A stretch of 64,000 bases of DNA from positions 5,251,870 through 5,315,869 of the forward strand of contig NW_004955465.1 in the NCBI RefSeq assembly GCF_000276665.1, written 5' to 3'. Both the position numbers and the translations under genes were made by a program. This document shows, in pieces, positions 23,450 through 36,010 of this stretch (positions within the stretch are counted from its first letter, which is position 1; the number at the start of each line of letters is the position of its first letter). The notes below the pieces were generated by a model, which was given only the letters and a program-made list of their open reading frames with translations, did not search any database and was not told the DNA's origin. Source of the DNA: Chinchilla lanigera (Eukaryota; Chordata; Mammalia; Rodentia; Chinchillidae).

Positions 23450-24543
23450 GTGGCATGATTAACCTATTATGGAGCTGCAAGAAAATGAGAGGACTAGCCA
23501 CAGATCAGAAGAAAATATCTGCAAATAATATACCTGGTCAAACATGTTATACACAAAGAACTCTTAAATTCAACAATAAGGAAATGAACAACCCAGTTAG
23601 AAAATTGGGCTAAAGGCCTGAACAAACAAAAGTAGATACACAGTAATCAAGTGAGCCTATAGAAACATGTCCTCCTGTTCACATATGATTAACACACTTA
23701 ATTCTAGGAAATGACAGAACAATAATGTGAGACTACTACATACCAAATAAAAAGCCAAAATGAAAAACCCTGACAATGCAAAATACTAGCAAAGCTGTGG
23801 AACCATGGGATTTGTCACTCAGTGTTGGGAATACAAACTGATAAAAGCTGCTTTTTTTAGTTTATAAGCTGAATGTGCTGTCACCAAAGGATGCAGCAAT
23901 CCTGCTCCTTGGCATTTATCCAAATAACTTCAAAATATATCCACACAAGAGTGCTAGACTCACAGGTAGTGCCACAGTAGCTTTATTCATAATTACCTAG
24001 ATGCTTCTGTAGATGACTGGGTAAATATGCCGCAGAAGACACAAAGGAATGAATTAACCAGTGTTAGTCAGTGCTGCAAGAAATAAATTATCGAACTATG
24101 AGATGTTGTGAAAGTGAAATGCACATTAACATGTGCCAAATTCAGGAGGACATACTCCGATCTTTACATTGCCTTTTCCGTTACTCCATATTAGTTTCCA
24201 CAGTGCTGCCTTTTCCAGAAGGTCATAGAGTTGAAAGCTGTGGAGACAGTCTAAAAATCAGTGGTCGCTGTGAGTTAAGGGGTAAGGGACATTAATAAGA
24301 GCACATAGGGCAGTGAAACTGCTCTGCATGATATTATAATAGTAGATTCTCATCATTATCCATTTGTCTAAACCTATAGAATATACAATAACTATTGATG
24401 CAGTGTACATGCATTAATTTTAACAAACACTTTTTATAGAGTGTGGGAGCTTTTGTGCCTTGTGTGAATAGGGGGTATATGTAGGGTCTCCATACTTTCC
24501 TTTCAATTTGAGGTGAAGTTAAAACTTCTTTTAAAACTCAAAT
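23450..24543 (+). mobile_element. Old L1M LINE: ORF2 end and 3' UTR
   Basis: Decayed ORF2-end signals (aaaatatctgcaaataatat, aaattgggctaaaggcctga, aatcctgctccttggcattt) are followed by 3' UTR signals (aaaatcagtggtcgctgtg, agggcagtgaaactgctctg, ccatttgtctaaacctatag) in the right order. It ends about where ID #6 begins, at 24,548. Many stops and indels; no functional reverse transcriptase frame. Confidence 0.88.
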
Positions 24544-24547
24544 GCAT

Positions 24548-24662
24548 GGGGCTGGGGATTTAGCTCAGAGGTATAGTGCCTGGCAAGGGCAAGGTTGTGA
24601 GTTTGATTCCTGGTCCTGGAAAAAAACCAAAACCTAAAAAAAAAAAAAAAAAAAAAAAAAAA
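24548..24662 (+). mobile_element. ID SINE #6 with internal deletion
   Basis: Starts ggggctggggatttagctca. Compared with the other copies it lacks four bases in the gcctgcctggc segment (reads gtgcctggcaaggg). A long A tail, 24,638-24,662. It is inserted at or just after the end of the L1M. No clean target-site duplication seen. Confidence 0.92.
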
Positions 24663-26459
24663 GATAGCTCAAAAATCATATGCAAAAAAAAAAAAAACCT
24701 AGAGATCAAGGTAGCAATGACTCTAGGTGGTTGTAACAGCTTGTCATTTTAATTTTGATGAAATATTTACAATTTTATTTGTTGTATCACAAGTAGAACT
24801 GTGACATATTTTATAAGGTGTATAGCTGATTTCATGCACTCTTTGACAGTTCAGGAAAGCAGTCTGGCCATACAAACTATTGCAAAATATTTTCATGGTT
24901 TAGGACTTTTGGGGTTCAGTCTCTAACTTTGAACACTAACTACCCAGAAGAATTGGCAAATAACGTATAAGTGAAAAAATACTGCTAAAGTAAAGGACTT
25001 TAGTAAATTTTCTAAAGTAAAGGACCAACAGAGTCTCCTTTAAACTTTTAACCAGTCATTGCAACCGATAGAGACTCAGGTTCACAGTTCCTAGAAGGAA
25101 GACATTGGTGGGGAGCAGGTAGAGTCTGGCAAGTGAGTGAATTGATTGTAGACTCCCAGAATGTCATGCTAGAAAAGACCCTGAGAGAGATTCCAGCCCA
25201 AGAATCCACCTAGGGACCTTATAGTACCTGGGGCAGGCTACAGGTGAACCATGAAACCATAGGAGAAAATTTATTTTTGCATCTACACATGAGATGTTTA
25301 AGGAGAAGAGAATCTTGAGCTCACATTGGAGTTCACATCTCCAAAAGAGTTATCGATGACCCAAATAGTTAAAAACTGTGGGAAATTGCAGTCACCTCTG
25401 AGATGGAAAGAAGCACACTTTGTCACCCTCTCTTGACACTGGTGCTTAAAAATTTTCTGACTTTTTTCACAAACTAAGAAACTAATTTAAAGAATACAAG
25501 GAAAATCACAGTAGGCTCAGTTATTATACATATAAACTTAGATAAGTGGTGCCAACTTGATTTTTTAAAAACTGCAACATGGCCTAGAAAATACTTTCTA
25601 GGGTTGTGAATAAGCATTAAATTCTCTGAAACAAAACCTTCACTTCTCATATCAGACAACTTTTCCCACATAAAGCAGAACTTTCTGTTAGCACGGTAAA
25701 TACTCATGTATGTGGTAGCATTTTAATGGCATCAAACTTCTTCTGTCAAGACTTACTTCTCTTGGCATCTCTGGAATTGCCACTTAGTCTGTGTTATCTC
25801 TTCTGAGTGAGGCAATATTATCCAAATTGTTCTTTAAAACATAAATCTAGTGGGATTCACCAGAACAGAGGAGTTTCCCATCGAGCATCATGAAGAGGGT
25901 ACATGCATATATTAAAGGTCCAATAAGTCCTCTAGTCAAGTGATTTCATTAAATTTAAATAAGTGTAACCCATCATGTCTCAAGTATCCAAGCCTATTAC
26001 TTATTTCCTCTGAAGAAATGTGCAGGCCCTTATGCAAACATACAAATATGTTATCTCAAGGGCATTCATTATAAATTATTACAACTAAATGCTTTACAAA
26101 GTCACCTCATGGAAAAGGAGCTCCGAAGGCAGAAACTTAGAGAAAGAAATTGAGTTCTTTGCAGATGTTGATGGGGATTTATCCTTAGATGGGAAACGTG
26201 GGTGGTGATTTGCAGTCCTTGGAGTGCAGAGAAATGACCTCTGGACATATGAAGTATGCAGATTTTCATGTCCTGACTCTGTATTTGCTTGGATCTAGAG
26301 CTCTTCTATTTTTAGAAATCACCCAAGTGCCTGAGAAGCCAGTGGTTGTGGGTAAGTTTGGAGGAATACTGCATTTAGGAATGGAGTGGAGATAAAATAT
26401 GAATAGGGAAGGAATGAGCAAGAACTACAGCAGCCGTGCTGTTTCTCCTCGCTTGCACA
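24663..26459. other. Unassigned 1.8 kb
   Basis: AT-rich, short frames only, nothing recognised. Confidence 0.4.
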
Positions 26460-27480
26460 CAGTATGAGCATAAAACTATGCTGGGGCCAGAATAGCTCAC
26501 TCGATGTCAGTCTTCTTTGTCTAGTTCCTACTGGGCTACATCCTATTTGCTAATTCTAGCCCCAGTCATGGCTGATCATTTCCAAGATGACACAAGAGCT
26601 CTACATGAGCTGGTTTATTGTTACCAATATTTTCATTTGAACACTTTGATCAATACGCTGCAAGTCAATTAAAGCATACAAATGCTTTCTAAGGGAGACC
26701 AACTGGAGTCCCCTCTCTTCTTCTTAAAAAAGCATATTTTATGCTTTTATTTTTTTTAAAGAAACCCAACTATCCCAAATTTGTGCATCCTTCTGATTCT
26801 GGTTTTAGAAAGGAAATGAAATTTGTCATGCTGCCATACATCATTTCCCTCGCAGTACAATGTCCCATCTGTGTGTCAAGTACAAAAGAAAAGCATTTTG
26901 TGAAAAATTGCTAAAGAAGTAATGATTTTTGTCCTCAACTCTTTGTTTTGCCTTTCAATAAAGAAGGCGACATGTGCCACAGATGATGTATTATTGTTTA
27001 GGTACAACCTCGGCAACACAGTGCATAACCAAAACCATGTTTCACAGCAGAGAAACTATAGTTTACTGCCCCTATGGCTCTGATGAGAATATAATGTTCT
27101 ACAGTTTATAAATGCTTTGAGGTCAATACATGATTTGCTTCAGCTTGTTCATCCAATGAGCAGGGGATCCAAAAATATATCAAGCTATTAGACAGGCTCC
27201 TGGAAGCAGGGCTGAGGCAGCGGTGACGGAGAGGTTCCATAGAAACTCCTCTGTCAGCTGGAGATGAGATAATTAGATCCAGGTAATACATTGGAGCCCC
27301 AACAGGGAGCCACCAAGCAAACATGTCATCTTTATGGCCCTTTCTTGTCCTGCACAGCAACCGTGGCCTGAGACAGTAAAGCATCCAGGCACTCATCGGG
27401 CGCAGCACCGCCCCTCGCTCTGTGCCGGCCTTTGCTCCACAGCAGGGAGCTAGAAGGAGCGAACAATTAGGGGAGGCAGT
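26460..27480. promoter_or_regulatory. Candidate non-coding regulatory region (inference)
   Basis: About 1 kb free of repeats I recognise, with a short GC-rich CpG patch near 27,396-27,430 containing ccgcccctc (a Sp/KLF-type box) and an adjacent open antisense frame of 100 codons at 27,106-27,408. The frame begins without promoter or splice context and resembles no family, so I do not call a gene. Confidence 0.25.
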
Positions 27481-27699
27481 TTTTTAATTTCCTGCATTCT
27501 TCTATCAGTGTGTTTCCTTTTATTCTTTTTCTTTTTCCCCCAGTAGATTCATTGGGAACTCTTTTTTACCAAACTGACCATCTCTTATGTAACATTTCTC
27601 TCATACCTGGGATGGCAGGGAAAATGTTGATTTCCATCCTCGGAAGGATCATTAATTTCAGTGGGAGAGGCACTGAAATTTTTGTCATCTTACTCACTT

Positions 27700-28010
27700 A
27701 GCAGGTATTTGCTGAGGGTCTGGATTTAGGCGAGGCACAGCCCTAGATGGTGCAGACACAGAGCTAAGGCAGAGGCACTGGACATAGTCAAGTGGAGGAA
27801 GAGCTCACAAAGACATTTGCCAATAATCAACTGTTCCCACTTGTGCAAAGTGCTACAAATGACGAGCACACAGACCTTAGCAAAAGAGACGGTAATAGGA
27901 GCTGTTTGTTTAGTTTAAGAAATAGGAGGCTGCTTCAGAAGAAGTGATACCGAATGCAAACCCAGGGAGTGCAGAGGAGGACTGTCAGGTGAGGGAGGGT
28001 GAAGTGATAG
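27700..28010 (-). repeat. L2-like LINE fragment, antisense
   Basis: gtatttgctgagggtctgga, gcacagccctagatggtgca and ggactgtcaggtgagggagg follow the L2 antisense order seen at 490-960. Confidence 0.5.
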
Positions 28011-28119
28011 CTGTTGGAATGGGTGTTTTCTCAGCAGCGGTAACCCACGTACTCAGACACAGAGGTAGGAAGTGCCGCCAACCTTGTGGTTTGGACCTTA
28101 AAGGCCTCCAACGATCCCT

Positions 28120-28420
28120 ACACTAAAGGATCGGTCAGCAGTCTGTGAGGCTGCTGGGAAGTTGTGGGACCTATGGGGATTTGGACCCTAATGGAAAGAA
28201 GTAAGGTATTGTGGAGATGCCTTTAAGGGGAGACAGAGACTCCAAGCCCTTCTTTTCCCTTCTCTCTGCTTCCTGACTTGCAGGTGGCGAGCAGGCTGCA
28301 TCCAGCGTGTGTCTCTGCCATCATACGCAGGCCACCACAGGCTGAATGCCATACTAAAATTTTCCTCTCACCAACGCCATGATCACCACCCCCCAGCCAC
28401 CGGCACCACCATCATCCTCA
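28120..28420 (+). mobile_element. Possible MaLR-type LTR, sense, decayed
   Basis: ctgggaagttgtgggaccta, gatgcctttaaggggagaca and ttctctctgcttcctgactt parallel the sense MaLR at 56.9 kb (ggtggtgggacct, cccttgaagggga, ctttgcttcc). The end is unclear. Confidence 0.5.
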
Positions 28421-28799
28421 CCTCTTCTGCTCTGGCTCAACACCACCGCTATCGCCAGCCTCATTTTCAGTGTGAAGTAGGGCCACTAGGCACCGGGCTG
28501 TGAGACACAAAAGTCGTCCCTTGTATTTAATGTAATCTTGAAAGGGAAGTAGTCTTACTATCAACTCAAAATGGGGAGAATACATCTGGATGTTTGTGAC
28601 TTGCATAGATCAGCTAGCCGGTAAGTGTCAGATCATGTATTTTAACTAAAACCAGGAACTCTATATTATTAGTAGACATTTGGAGTACACCAGTGTTTCT
28701 AACAATGTTTTTCAGTGGGGATCCTTGCATTTTGATACATGGGTTTTTTTGACCTGGGTGGAGCAGGACCTCATTTACAATCATGACAGTTTAATGATT
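28421..28799. other. Unassigned sequence
   Basis: The piece ccagtgtttctaacaatg near 28,690 resembles a hAT terminal motif too weakly to call. Confidence 0.35.
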
Positions 28800-29570
28800 T
28801 ACAAAAATTTATTGGGTACTTGCCTGGTCCTTGACACTGAATTATAGAATACGACCAAAAGGACCGAGAGGACCTGGTCTTTGGCTTTGAGAGGTCTGTC
28901 ACGTATTACGGAGAAAGGATGAATTCAGACCACCTCTTCCAGATGTGGCTATGGTGTGAAATTTCTAGCATGTTATAGGGATGTGAAGAAGGGAACTTTG
29001 AGAAATTTAGTGGGAGAAGAAGAGAAGGAAAATTCCACCCAAGAAACAGACTAGCTCAAGCGTGGATAGAAGTAAACACAGGGGTCTTGAGGAACAGAAG
29101 CAGAACTGTGTCTTAGGACACACATGAGAAAGGGGGAGAGGACACACCTTGAGGGATTCGAATGTTGAAGTCCTGTGTGATAGTACTTAGACTGGGCAAT
29201 GGCGGCCACTGGGTAGCTTTCAGCATGGAGGTGGACAGGCTACCTCTGTTCACTTAGGCGGTAGAAAAGGGTGACAAAGTGGCTTGGAATGAATGAATAT
29301 CGGATAGGAAGAAAGTTCTCCTGGAGTCTTGGTGTCCAATTTACAGGCTGAGGCAGTGTTTCAGCCACCGGGTAGGACTGAAAATAGAAATGAAGAGATG
29401 GAACACACGGGAAATACAGGGAGTTAATGTCAATGGGATTCAAGATTTTTTCATTTGAGTGATTAGGTAGAAGGGACAACCTTATATTAAATAAGGAGTA
29501 GAGAAAAAAATCCGTATGGAAGAGCGAGGGCATAAAGGGCTGTGTGTTAGCCATTTTGTTTTATGAAATT
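28800..29570 (-). repeat. L2-like LINE block, antisense
   Basis: attgggtacttgcctggtcc, gacctggtctttggctttga and aatgtcaatgggattcaaga appear in L2-like order, interrupted by unrecognised sequence. The 104-codon antisense frame (29,240-29,554) lies inside and is not coding. Confidence 0.45.
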
Positions 29571-29664
29571 TGGATGTATGTGGGGTTTCAAGACAATATA
29601 TCCAGTGGGCAATAGGCTGTGTGAATGCTGGTCAAACATTGTTACGAAAGCTAATATGAACTCA

Positions 29665-29862
29665 ACTTTTTTAATATTATGGATTGAGCCCAGAGCCTTC
29701 ACACTGAACTGAATCTCCAGCCTACTTTTATTTTTTACTATGTTAAGACGGGGTATCATTAAGTCACTAAGTTACCCACATCAGGCTCAGACTTGAGATC
29801 CTTCTGCCTCAGCCTCCCAGAGTGCTGAGATTACAGATACATGCCACTGTGTTCATCTAACT
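29665..29862 (-). mobile_element. B1-ID composite SINE, antisense
   Basis: ID complement (ggattgagcccagagccttc, gaatctccagcct) followed by B1 complement (tctgcctcagcctcccagag, gattacagatacatgccac). Same layout as 16,975-17,140. Confidence 0.8.
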
Positions 29863-30315
29863 GAGAGCTCTTCACTCCCAGTCTATTACTCTTTGCAGTA
29901 TAATTTATTGTTTTCCAGGACCCCTGAGGTTTTCCTATAAATTGGTCTTTCAGAGTAGAAATGAGACAGTCACCTAACAAGACATCTGAAATCGTATAAC
30001 AAAACTTGCTTTGAGTTCACGTCAACACTGAATACTGAATAATAGGCAACTGAGTATTAGCGTGTTTGGTTCACAGTGATTGCACCTCAAACTGGAGGAT
30101 AACTTACAGAATGGCCCAGAGTTCCAACTGATTCATACCCCAAAATCAATATGTGTATGTATAATCTACTTATTCTCTGGCTAGCCCTAAACTCTTCAGA
30201 CATTTGGAATTACATATCCTTTTACAACTATGATAAAATAGCTGGAATTGCCAGTCCATACACAGTGAAGTTATTTATATTCTACCCAAGATTACTGTGG
30301 CTGGCTCAGAGCAAT

Positions 30316-30500
30316 CCAACATAGTGGTTGAAAAGCAAGTTTCAGAGACAGACTGGGTACTAATTCATAAGATGCTACTTAGAGCTGTGCATTCCCATAA
30401 ACTTGTTAAACTCTGTGTACCTGCACTTTCTTATCTGTAGGGTGAAGATAACGTTATGTCCCTAAGAGTATGAATAGTATGTTCAATTAACATTCCACTC
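30316..30500 (+). repeat. MIR SINE
   Basis: cagactgggtactaattc, actctgtgtacctgcacttt and tcttatctgtagggtgaaga in MIR order. Confidence 0.8.
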
Positions 30501-31354
30501 AATGTCTTCAACAATGTGTCTGGAGTACTATGACCATCAAGAGTACTATGACCATCTCACCCCATTTCTGTTTTCTGTCTTCTCAGAACTCTAGGTCATG
30601 GGTGTAGCTATAGATCCCGTCTCTTTCACTAGTCCTTTGAAAGCAGTTCCCTTCCAGCTGCAATCCAAAACCTTTACAACCCAGAGAAACTTAACTTCTG
30701 CCTTGCGGGACGAGCTTTGATGGAGACTGCCTCCCACACCACTACCCTCAGTCCCAATAAGGTATTTTCCCTAGTTAAAGGAGACATGCTCTTTCCAAGA
30801 AGGATTCTGAACTGTCTGATGCTTACGCACATGGTTTGTTTCTTCCTCTCAGTACAAAGTCTACTCGCCCATCACAGATGCCTGTCATGTTGCTGAGTGT
30901 AGAATCTATGCATCTGCAATGGTGTTATAAAAATAAATTGAAGGAGATGGAAATCAGGAAAGTTTATAAAACTGTGTATTTTTGACAAAAGTTATACTAT
31001 AAAAAGGACAGAAAAGAGATATAGAATAATTTATAAGGACAATCTCATGGGATGGTAAATAAATTACAGAGTAAAGCTGGAGCCAAACTATCTTCTATTA
31101 AAGTCTCTTCATTGTTATTCAAGTGAATTTCATCCCTCTCCCAAGTGGAAACTATTTACACAAAACAAAAATATTAGAAATAGGATCCTAGGAATTTGGG
31201 CAGTAAAAGAAAATCTTGTTAAAACTTGAGAGAGTAGAGTTGGCTTTAGGCAAAATTGTCAAGATTCTCTTTGTCACCTTTCTGCCTCGCAAGTCCTTTC
31301 TTCTTTTCAAATTTTCCTCTCTCTCAGATGCGTTCCCTTATGAGTCTGAGGTCA
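30501..31354. other. Unassigned; 16-bp direct repeat at 30,523 and 30,541
   Basis: gagtactatgaccatc occurs at 30,523-30,538 and 30,541-30,556, an 18-bp period duplication. Nothing else recognised. Confidence 0.5.
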
Positions 31355-31490
31355 GTGTGCCATTTATTAATTCATTAACTTATGTAGCAGTGAGGACCGA
31401 GAATGTGAGAGGAACTAGGCACCGGGAACCCATTAATAAACAAGCAAGGGTTCTGGTCTCCCTGGAGTTCACGTTGGTCTTTGTAGGCTA
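31355..31490 (-). repeat. L2 fragment, antisense
   Basis: tttattaattcattaactta, gaactaggcaccgggaaccc and ggtctccctggagttcacgt match the L2 antisense pattern. The 102-codon + frame over this part is not coding. Confidence 0.55.
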
Positions 31491-32974
31491 CTCAGCGATT
31501 TTGGGAACCTACTCACCAACATGAAAAACACCTACTTAGATTTTTAAAATATACAAGGGAAACATACACACACACACAAGAAACCCAAAGGAAGTCAAAG
31601 TTGTGATGGTAAAATTTATTCACAGTATTGTCTGGTTGTTTGGTTGCTGTTTTTAATAATTTTATGTTATTTTTTGTGGTTGTTCTTTTGACTTAGGAAA
31701 AGCAGCTCCTGGGATGAAAATAACTAATCTTCAACACTGACTTTCAGATAACTGAAGAGATCAGGGGACTTAGATCATAGAATTTGTTTCTCCCAAAGGA
31801 AGTAGTCACTATTTGTATATTTGCAAATCTTTTCAACATCCAGTGCAATTCTAAATTGAGTGGACAATTTGGCCACGTACCTAGAGAGAAGTAAAGACAG
31901 AGAATTTCACAAGAAGAGATATTCATTTGCAAAGACTTTGACAAAGTGATGCTATCCTTAACATAAAAATAATTTAGAGAAATTAAGAAGAAAGTTACTA
32001 ACATTTCCAAAAGGAAATGAGTCAGACACATAGAAAAGTAATTCACAAATAATAAATAAAAACAGCCTCTGAACATTATTATTCACATTAAATAATAATA
32101 AGATACACTTTTCAACTATGAAACCAAGTTGAATTTTTTATACAGTGTATACTTACGTGAAAATATATTTCAAGACTGTTACAGCAAAAATAATGAGTAC
32201 AAAATGATATATGTCATAATATATGTATTCATGAAATTACAAAGAAATCTGAAAATATTAACTTTCTGTTAACAAGATTGGATCAGCGATATTCTTTATT
32301 TTCCTTGATGTATATTTTTATATTTTTCTGCCTTTTTGCCTCTTCATGCTTAAACAATGCCATGTGTATTTCTGTCTACAGTCTCCAACCTACCATGGTT
32401 TGACTTCTGAGTTTTTTAAATTTTATGAGGGTGTAGAAATGATGTACGTTAAATAGAGACCATGTCTTGAATTTGGTGTGTTCATCTTTCCCCTCCACGT
32501 GACCTCCATGTGGGAGATACTTCTTCCAATGCTAGAGAGCAGCAGTGAGCCACAGTGACCCCAGAGCCGGGAGATCATGAAAAGAAATAAATCTCACTCT
32601 ACAGTGCTCTGTGTTGCAGACAGGTTCTGGACACAAGAATTCAATGAATCACAGGAGATATTCTGTGCTTTATTAAAAAACAGGCATTAAATATTTTCTC
32701 CCAGCTGTGAGATAGTGTATGTTCTGAGCATATAGAAGTAGTCAAAGCTAAGATAGAATGTTTGGGAGGTTAGGTGTATTAAATGCATCTTATCCACACT
32801 CTATTTTAATGGTGTGATCACATATATGGTGAATGAGTCAATGTTTAAATTTTAAAAAATTGACTACACTGAAGGATGGGTTGTCATTAATCTCCCTCAA
32901 AACACTCTTTGCGTCAAACTTATCCTATCATTCTTGACAATTTCTGAATCAGTTCTGGAAGTCCTCTTGCATGA
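31491..32974. other. Unassigned 1.5 kb
   Basis: AT-rich. The 110-codon antisense frame at 31,744-32,076 is hydrophobic and low in complexity, with no recognised domain. Confidence 0.4.
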
Positions 32975-33366
32975 GTGACTCCAGGAAACTTGAACAAAAA
33001 TTCAGTGAATGCAACTCCCAAGAGCCATCCAATAGAAAACCAAACTTGTAAAAACATTGGAGTGTCCTTATCCATCTTATTCACACCAGATCTGGCACCA
33101 TGTGACTTTTGGCTGTTCTGCAAAGTAAAAATGACCTTGAAAGGTACATATTTTAATATTTTTAATTGATTCTGGACATGGAGGCAGCCAGGACAATGCA
33201 GGTGAAGACACTCATGAAAGAAGACTTTCAGAAGTACTTCAGAAAGTGGCAAAAACAATGGGAAAAGTGTGTTCAAAGAGAGGAGTAATATGAAGTCTCA
33301 TGCAATGTGTCTTTTACTGTAATTTTTGAAATGCAAATATTCACTGTATTTTTAACCACACCTTGT
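32975..33366 (+). pseudogene. Mariner (TcMar) transposase C-terminal pseudogene
   Basis: Residues read FTPDLAPCDFWLF at 33,080-33,118, the mariner 'YSPDLAPxDF-LF' motif that holds the third aspartate of the DD34D catalytic triad. After a frame change, 33,193-33,285 reads DFQKYFRKWQKQWEKCVQ..., the typical C-terminal 'W..RW.KC' segment, with a stop at 33,286. Upstream the HDNA segment with the second aspartate is not visible, and the first is missing. The sequence near 33,340-33,366 (tatttttaaccacaccttg) could be the terminal inverted repeat. The element is frameshifted and truncated, so inactive. A mammal-wide mariner of the MARNA type is likely. Confidence 0.85.
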
Positions 33367-34024
33367 CCTGAAATGACCTGTCACCAGAAGGCTCCAGAGC
33401 TGTCACCCCTATGGCTCACATAGACCATGCATGCTCCTAGAGCTAGAATGAGAACTTCCAGACTGAGAACTTCTCAAGCTAGACTGAGAACTTCCTGCAC
33501 ACAGCAAGGCTTGAAGCTAGAACAAAGCAGCTAAATTTAAATCTCATACTCAAAATAAAACACTGCTGTACAAAATCATTCTGAAGTACTTCATGGGACA
33601 TTATTTTGCTTAAGTAACTTGTTGATGGATAACTTAAATTCAAATTGAAGTGAACAGATTTTACCCATTCTCACTAAGTCTGGCGCAATGCTGCTCAAGA
33701 GTCCTGACCAGGGAACAGGCTTACAAACATGAGTGAAGCCAGAAAAGGGATTGAAGACATTAAGGAAAAGTTTTATGATTCACGAAGTGATAGATTTTTG
33801 GATGACATACGCAGCATAAAATTTAAAATTACTATTTTTAAAACAAAAATTAGTAAAAGACTGTATAATAATCTTAGCTGTACTACCTCAAGAAGTGAGC
33901 ATTGGTATTTGCTGAGATTTTTCCTTGCAATATAATTAAAGTAATACTGGAAAAGTAGTATCCAAAAAAGTATAAATATAGATATGTATGTCATTTTTTT
34001 CTTCCAATAACCCTCCTAGAAAAG
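33367..34024. other. Unassigned; short repeats at 33,434-33,495
   Basis: Three copies of a tgagaacttc segment occur within 62 bp (33,449, 33,467 and 33,486 regions). Otherwise nothing recognised. Confidence 0.45.
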
Positions 34025-34115
34025 TAGAAAATAATCACTTTTATTTTATAGGTGATGCAATTGAAGTTGAGAGATATTAAGGATGAGTTGATTTCCCTTA
34101 ATGTGTTGAGAATTT
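34025..34115 (-). repeat. MIR fragment, antisense
   Basis: ttttattttataggtgatgc followed by aattgaagttgagag corresponds to 'ccattttacagatgaggaaactgaggc'. Confidence 0.5.
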
Positions 34116-35053
34116 CTTTGTTAATTCCAATATTTAGACCAAATCTGTTTCACTCTAACACCCCACATCCCAATGATTATGGTATACAGATATCTGTATA
34201 CTTGAAGAATTTATGCTAAAAAAAATTAATCAGATTAATACAAGGAGATCTGCCTATTAGGACAGTCACCTACTTCTTTACTAAGAGTGTCACCCATCTT
34301 AGTAAGTAAATTATAAACCTAGTTATTATAAAGAATTAAATTCTTAAAATGTTTACAAGTAATGAATTGGTGTAAGAAATTGAAGACCTTGTATTAATGA
34401 AATATTATGTAATGATTAAAAGTGATGTACAATAAGTTAAAATTCAAGTAAGGGATTATTTTTATAAAGAAGAAATTTGTGACTTTTGAGATTGTTAATT
34501 TTTCATTCATTCTCAATATTTTCCGTTTTCCAAATTCTCTACAATCTGTAGTATGCTTTTCTAACCTAAACATAACTAAAAATTTTTTATGCTTTGCTCA
34601 AATAAAGAAATATATTTAATAATATAACTTTGGTTGCTTTCTGTCCTTTTCAGAAAGGAACATGTGACTTTGTGGTACACACATTAATATTTAGATCACT
34701 ATGAAATTGAAACATGAAGCCTACTATGAAGAGTCAATGGATTTAAGAATAAACTCTCATTTTAAGCGAGACAGTCAAACAACTTTAACAAAAGGGTTTT
34801 CTTTGTTCTTTTTTCAGTTTTTATTATGGTAACTATGATCCTAGTTGCTGCTATACTGTAGTTAGATTCTGGTAAAGCAAAACTACACGTGAAGTTTAAG
34901 AACAACAACAGCAACAAAAACAATAAAAATTCCACATAGCAACACCCAGATGGTATTTGCAAGTGTCAAAAAATTTCTATTCTAAATTAGACCTTAGACT
35001 TTGAAACTTGACAGTGTTATCTAGATACAACATTCGAGTTTCTTGGTTTCTAT
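34116..35053. other. Unassigned AT-rich sequence
   Basis: Nothing recognised. Confidence 0.4.
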
Positions 35054-35201
35054 TGCAATACTTTTTACTTTATTTTATTTTATTTATTTATTTATATTTT
35101 TTGGTTTTTCTCCGGTACCGGGAACCGAACTCACGACCTTGCGCTTGCCAGGCAGGCGCTTTGCCGCTGAGCTAAATCCCCAGCCCCTGCAATACTTTTT
35201 A
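35054..35201 (-). mobile_element. ID SINE #7 with target-site duplication
   Basis: Flanks TGCAATACTTTTTA at 35,054-35,067 and 35,188-35,201 are identical. Antisense: A-rich tail complement (tattttattttatttattta), then ctccggtaccgggaaccgaa and gctgagctaaatccccagcc. One of the best-preserved copies. Confidence 0.97.
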
Positions 35202-35505
35202 AAAACCTCGTCTCTCGCGCTGACTCTGTCTATGAAGGCACATCATTCAGTTTGGATTTGGACTCTGGTCTTGGCTTCCAGCTTCTCTGGGATTCAGGCC
35301 TAACTCATGGTAAACATAGAGGTGATGTTGTGAATTTGGCTCTGAAGTTTTCTTACAGTTTTTGCAGAATAATTTTCTAGTATTAATAAAGCAACCATGT
35401 CTAAAAGCAAGTAGTATCTAAGTGGCTCTAATTCCAATGTACTACTACTTGATTTAGCAAACTGTTCCTAGACATAAACAAGACATAAAGGACAAAATTC
35501 TCTCC

Positions 35506-35562
35506 GTTTCTGTCTCTGTCTCTGTCTCTGTCTCTGTCTGTCTATCTGTCTGTCTCTCTCTC
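35506..35562 (+). repeat. (TCTCTG)n / (TCTG)n microsatellite
   Basis: Hexamer units passing into tetramer units. Abuts an old antisense ID. Confidence 0.95.
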
Positions 35563-35640
35563 ATGCTGAGGGTTGAACCCAGGGCCTCTGGCATGCAAAG
35601 CTTGCTCTCTATCACTAAGTTACATGCCGCAGCCCAGGGT
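35563..35640 (-). repeat. Old ID-like SINE, antisense
   Basis: gctgagggttgaacccaggg, ctggcatgcaaagcttgctc and actaagttacatgccgcagc match an ID in antisense, more diverged than the young copies. The pyrimidine array at its 5' side likely grew from the old tail. Confidence 0.75.
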
Positions 35641-35889
35641 AGATTTCAAATAACAGGATTATGGCTATTGAGGCGTGTGACTCGATAAGTGCTGCCTGTA
35701 TCTTCCATACCTGTGCTCATTCAAGCACTTCACAGAGCAGTGCATAATTTGAATACACCCAAACATGTCAGAAGAGAACTAGGAAGTAAATTTCCAAAGT
35801 TCTATCAGAGCCAAGTGATGATGAACTAGAAATGACAGGCGCCAGGCCAGAAGTGAACCAAATTTGCGTGAAATAACAGGGTTACTGTG

Positions 35890-36010
35890 GCCTCCATCGT
35901 CTGGGATAAGCTGCATCCTCTCCCGACAGGTTTTAGTTTCTTCATTAATAAAAGGGGATACTATCAGTTGTGCTCCCTGACATTCGAAGTTGATATTATG
36001 CAATTTAGGT
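35890..36010 (+). repeat. MIR fragment
   Basis: gttttagtttcttcattaat followed by aaaaggggatactatcag matches MIR 'cagtttcctcatctgtaaaatggggataata'. Confidence 0.6.

Noticed and set aside
28680..28760. Possible hAT (MER5/Charlie-like) terminus at cagtgtttctaac
   Set aside because: Only a short motif, with no partner terminus or 8-bp target duplication visible.
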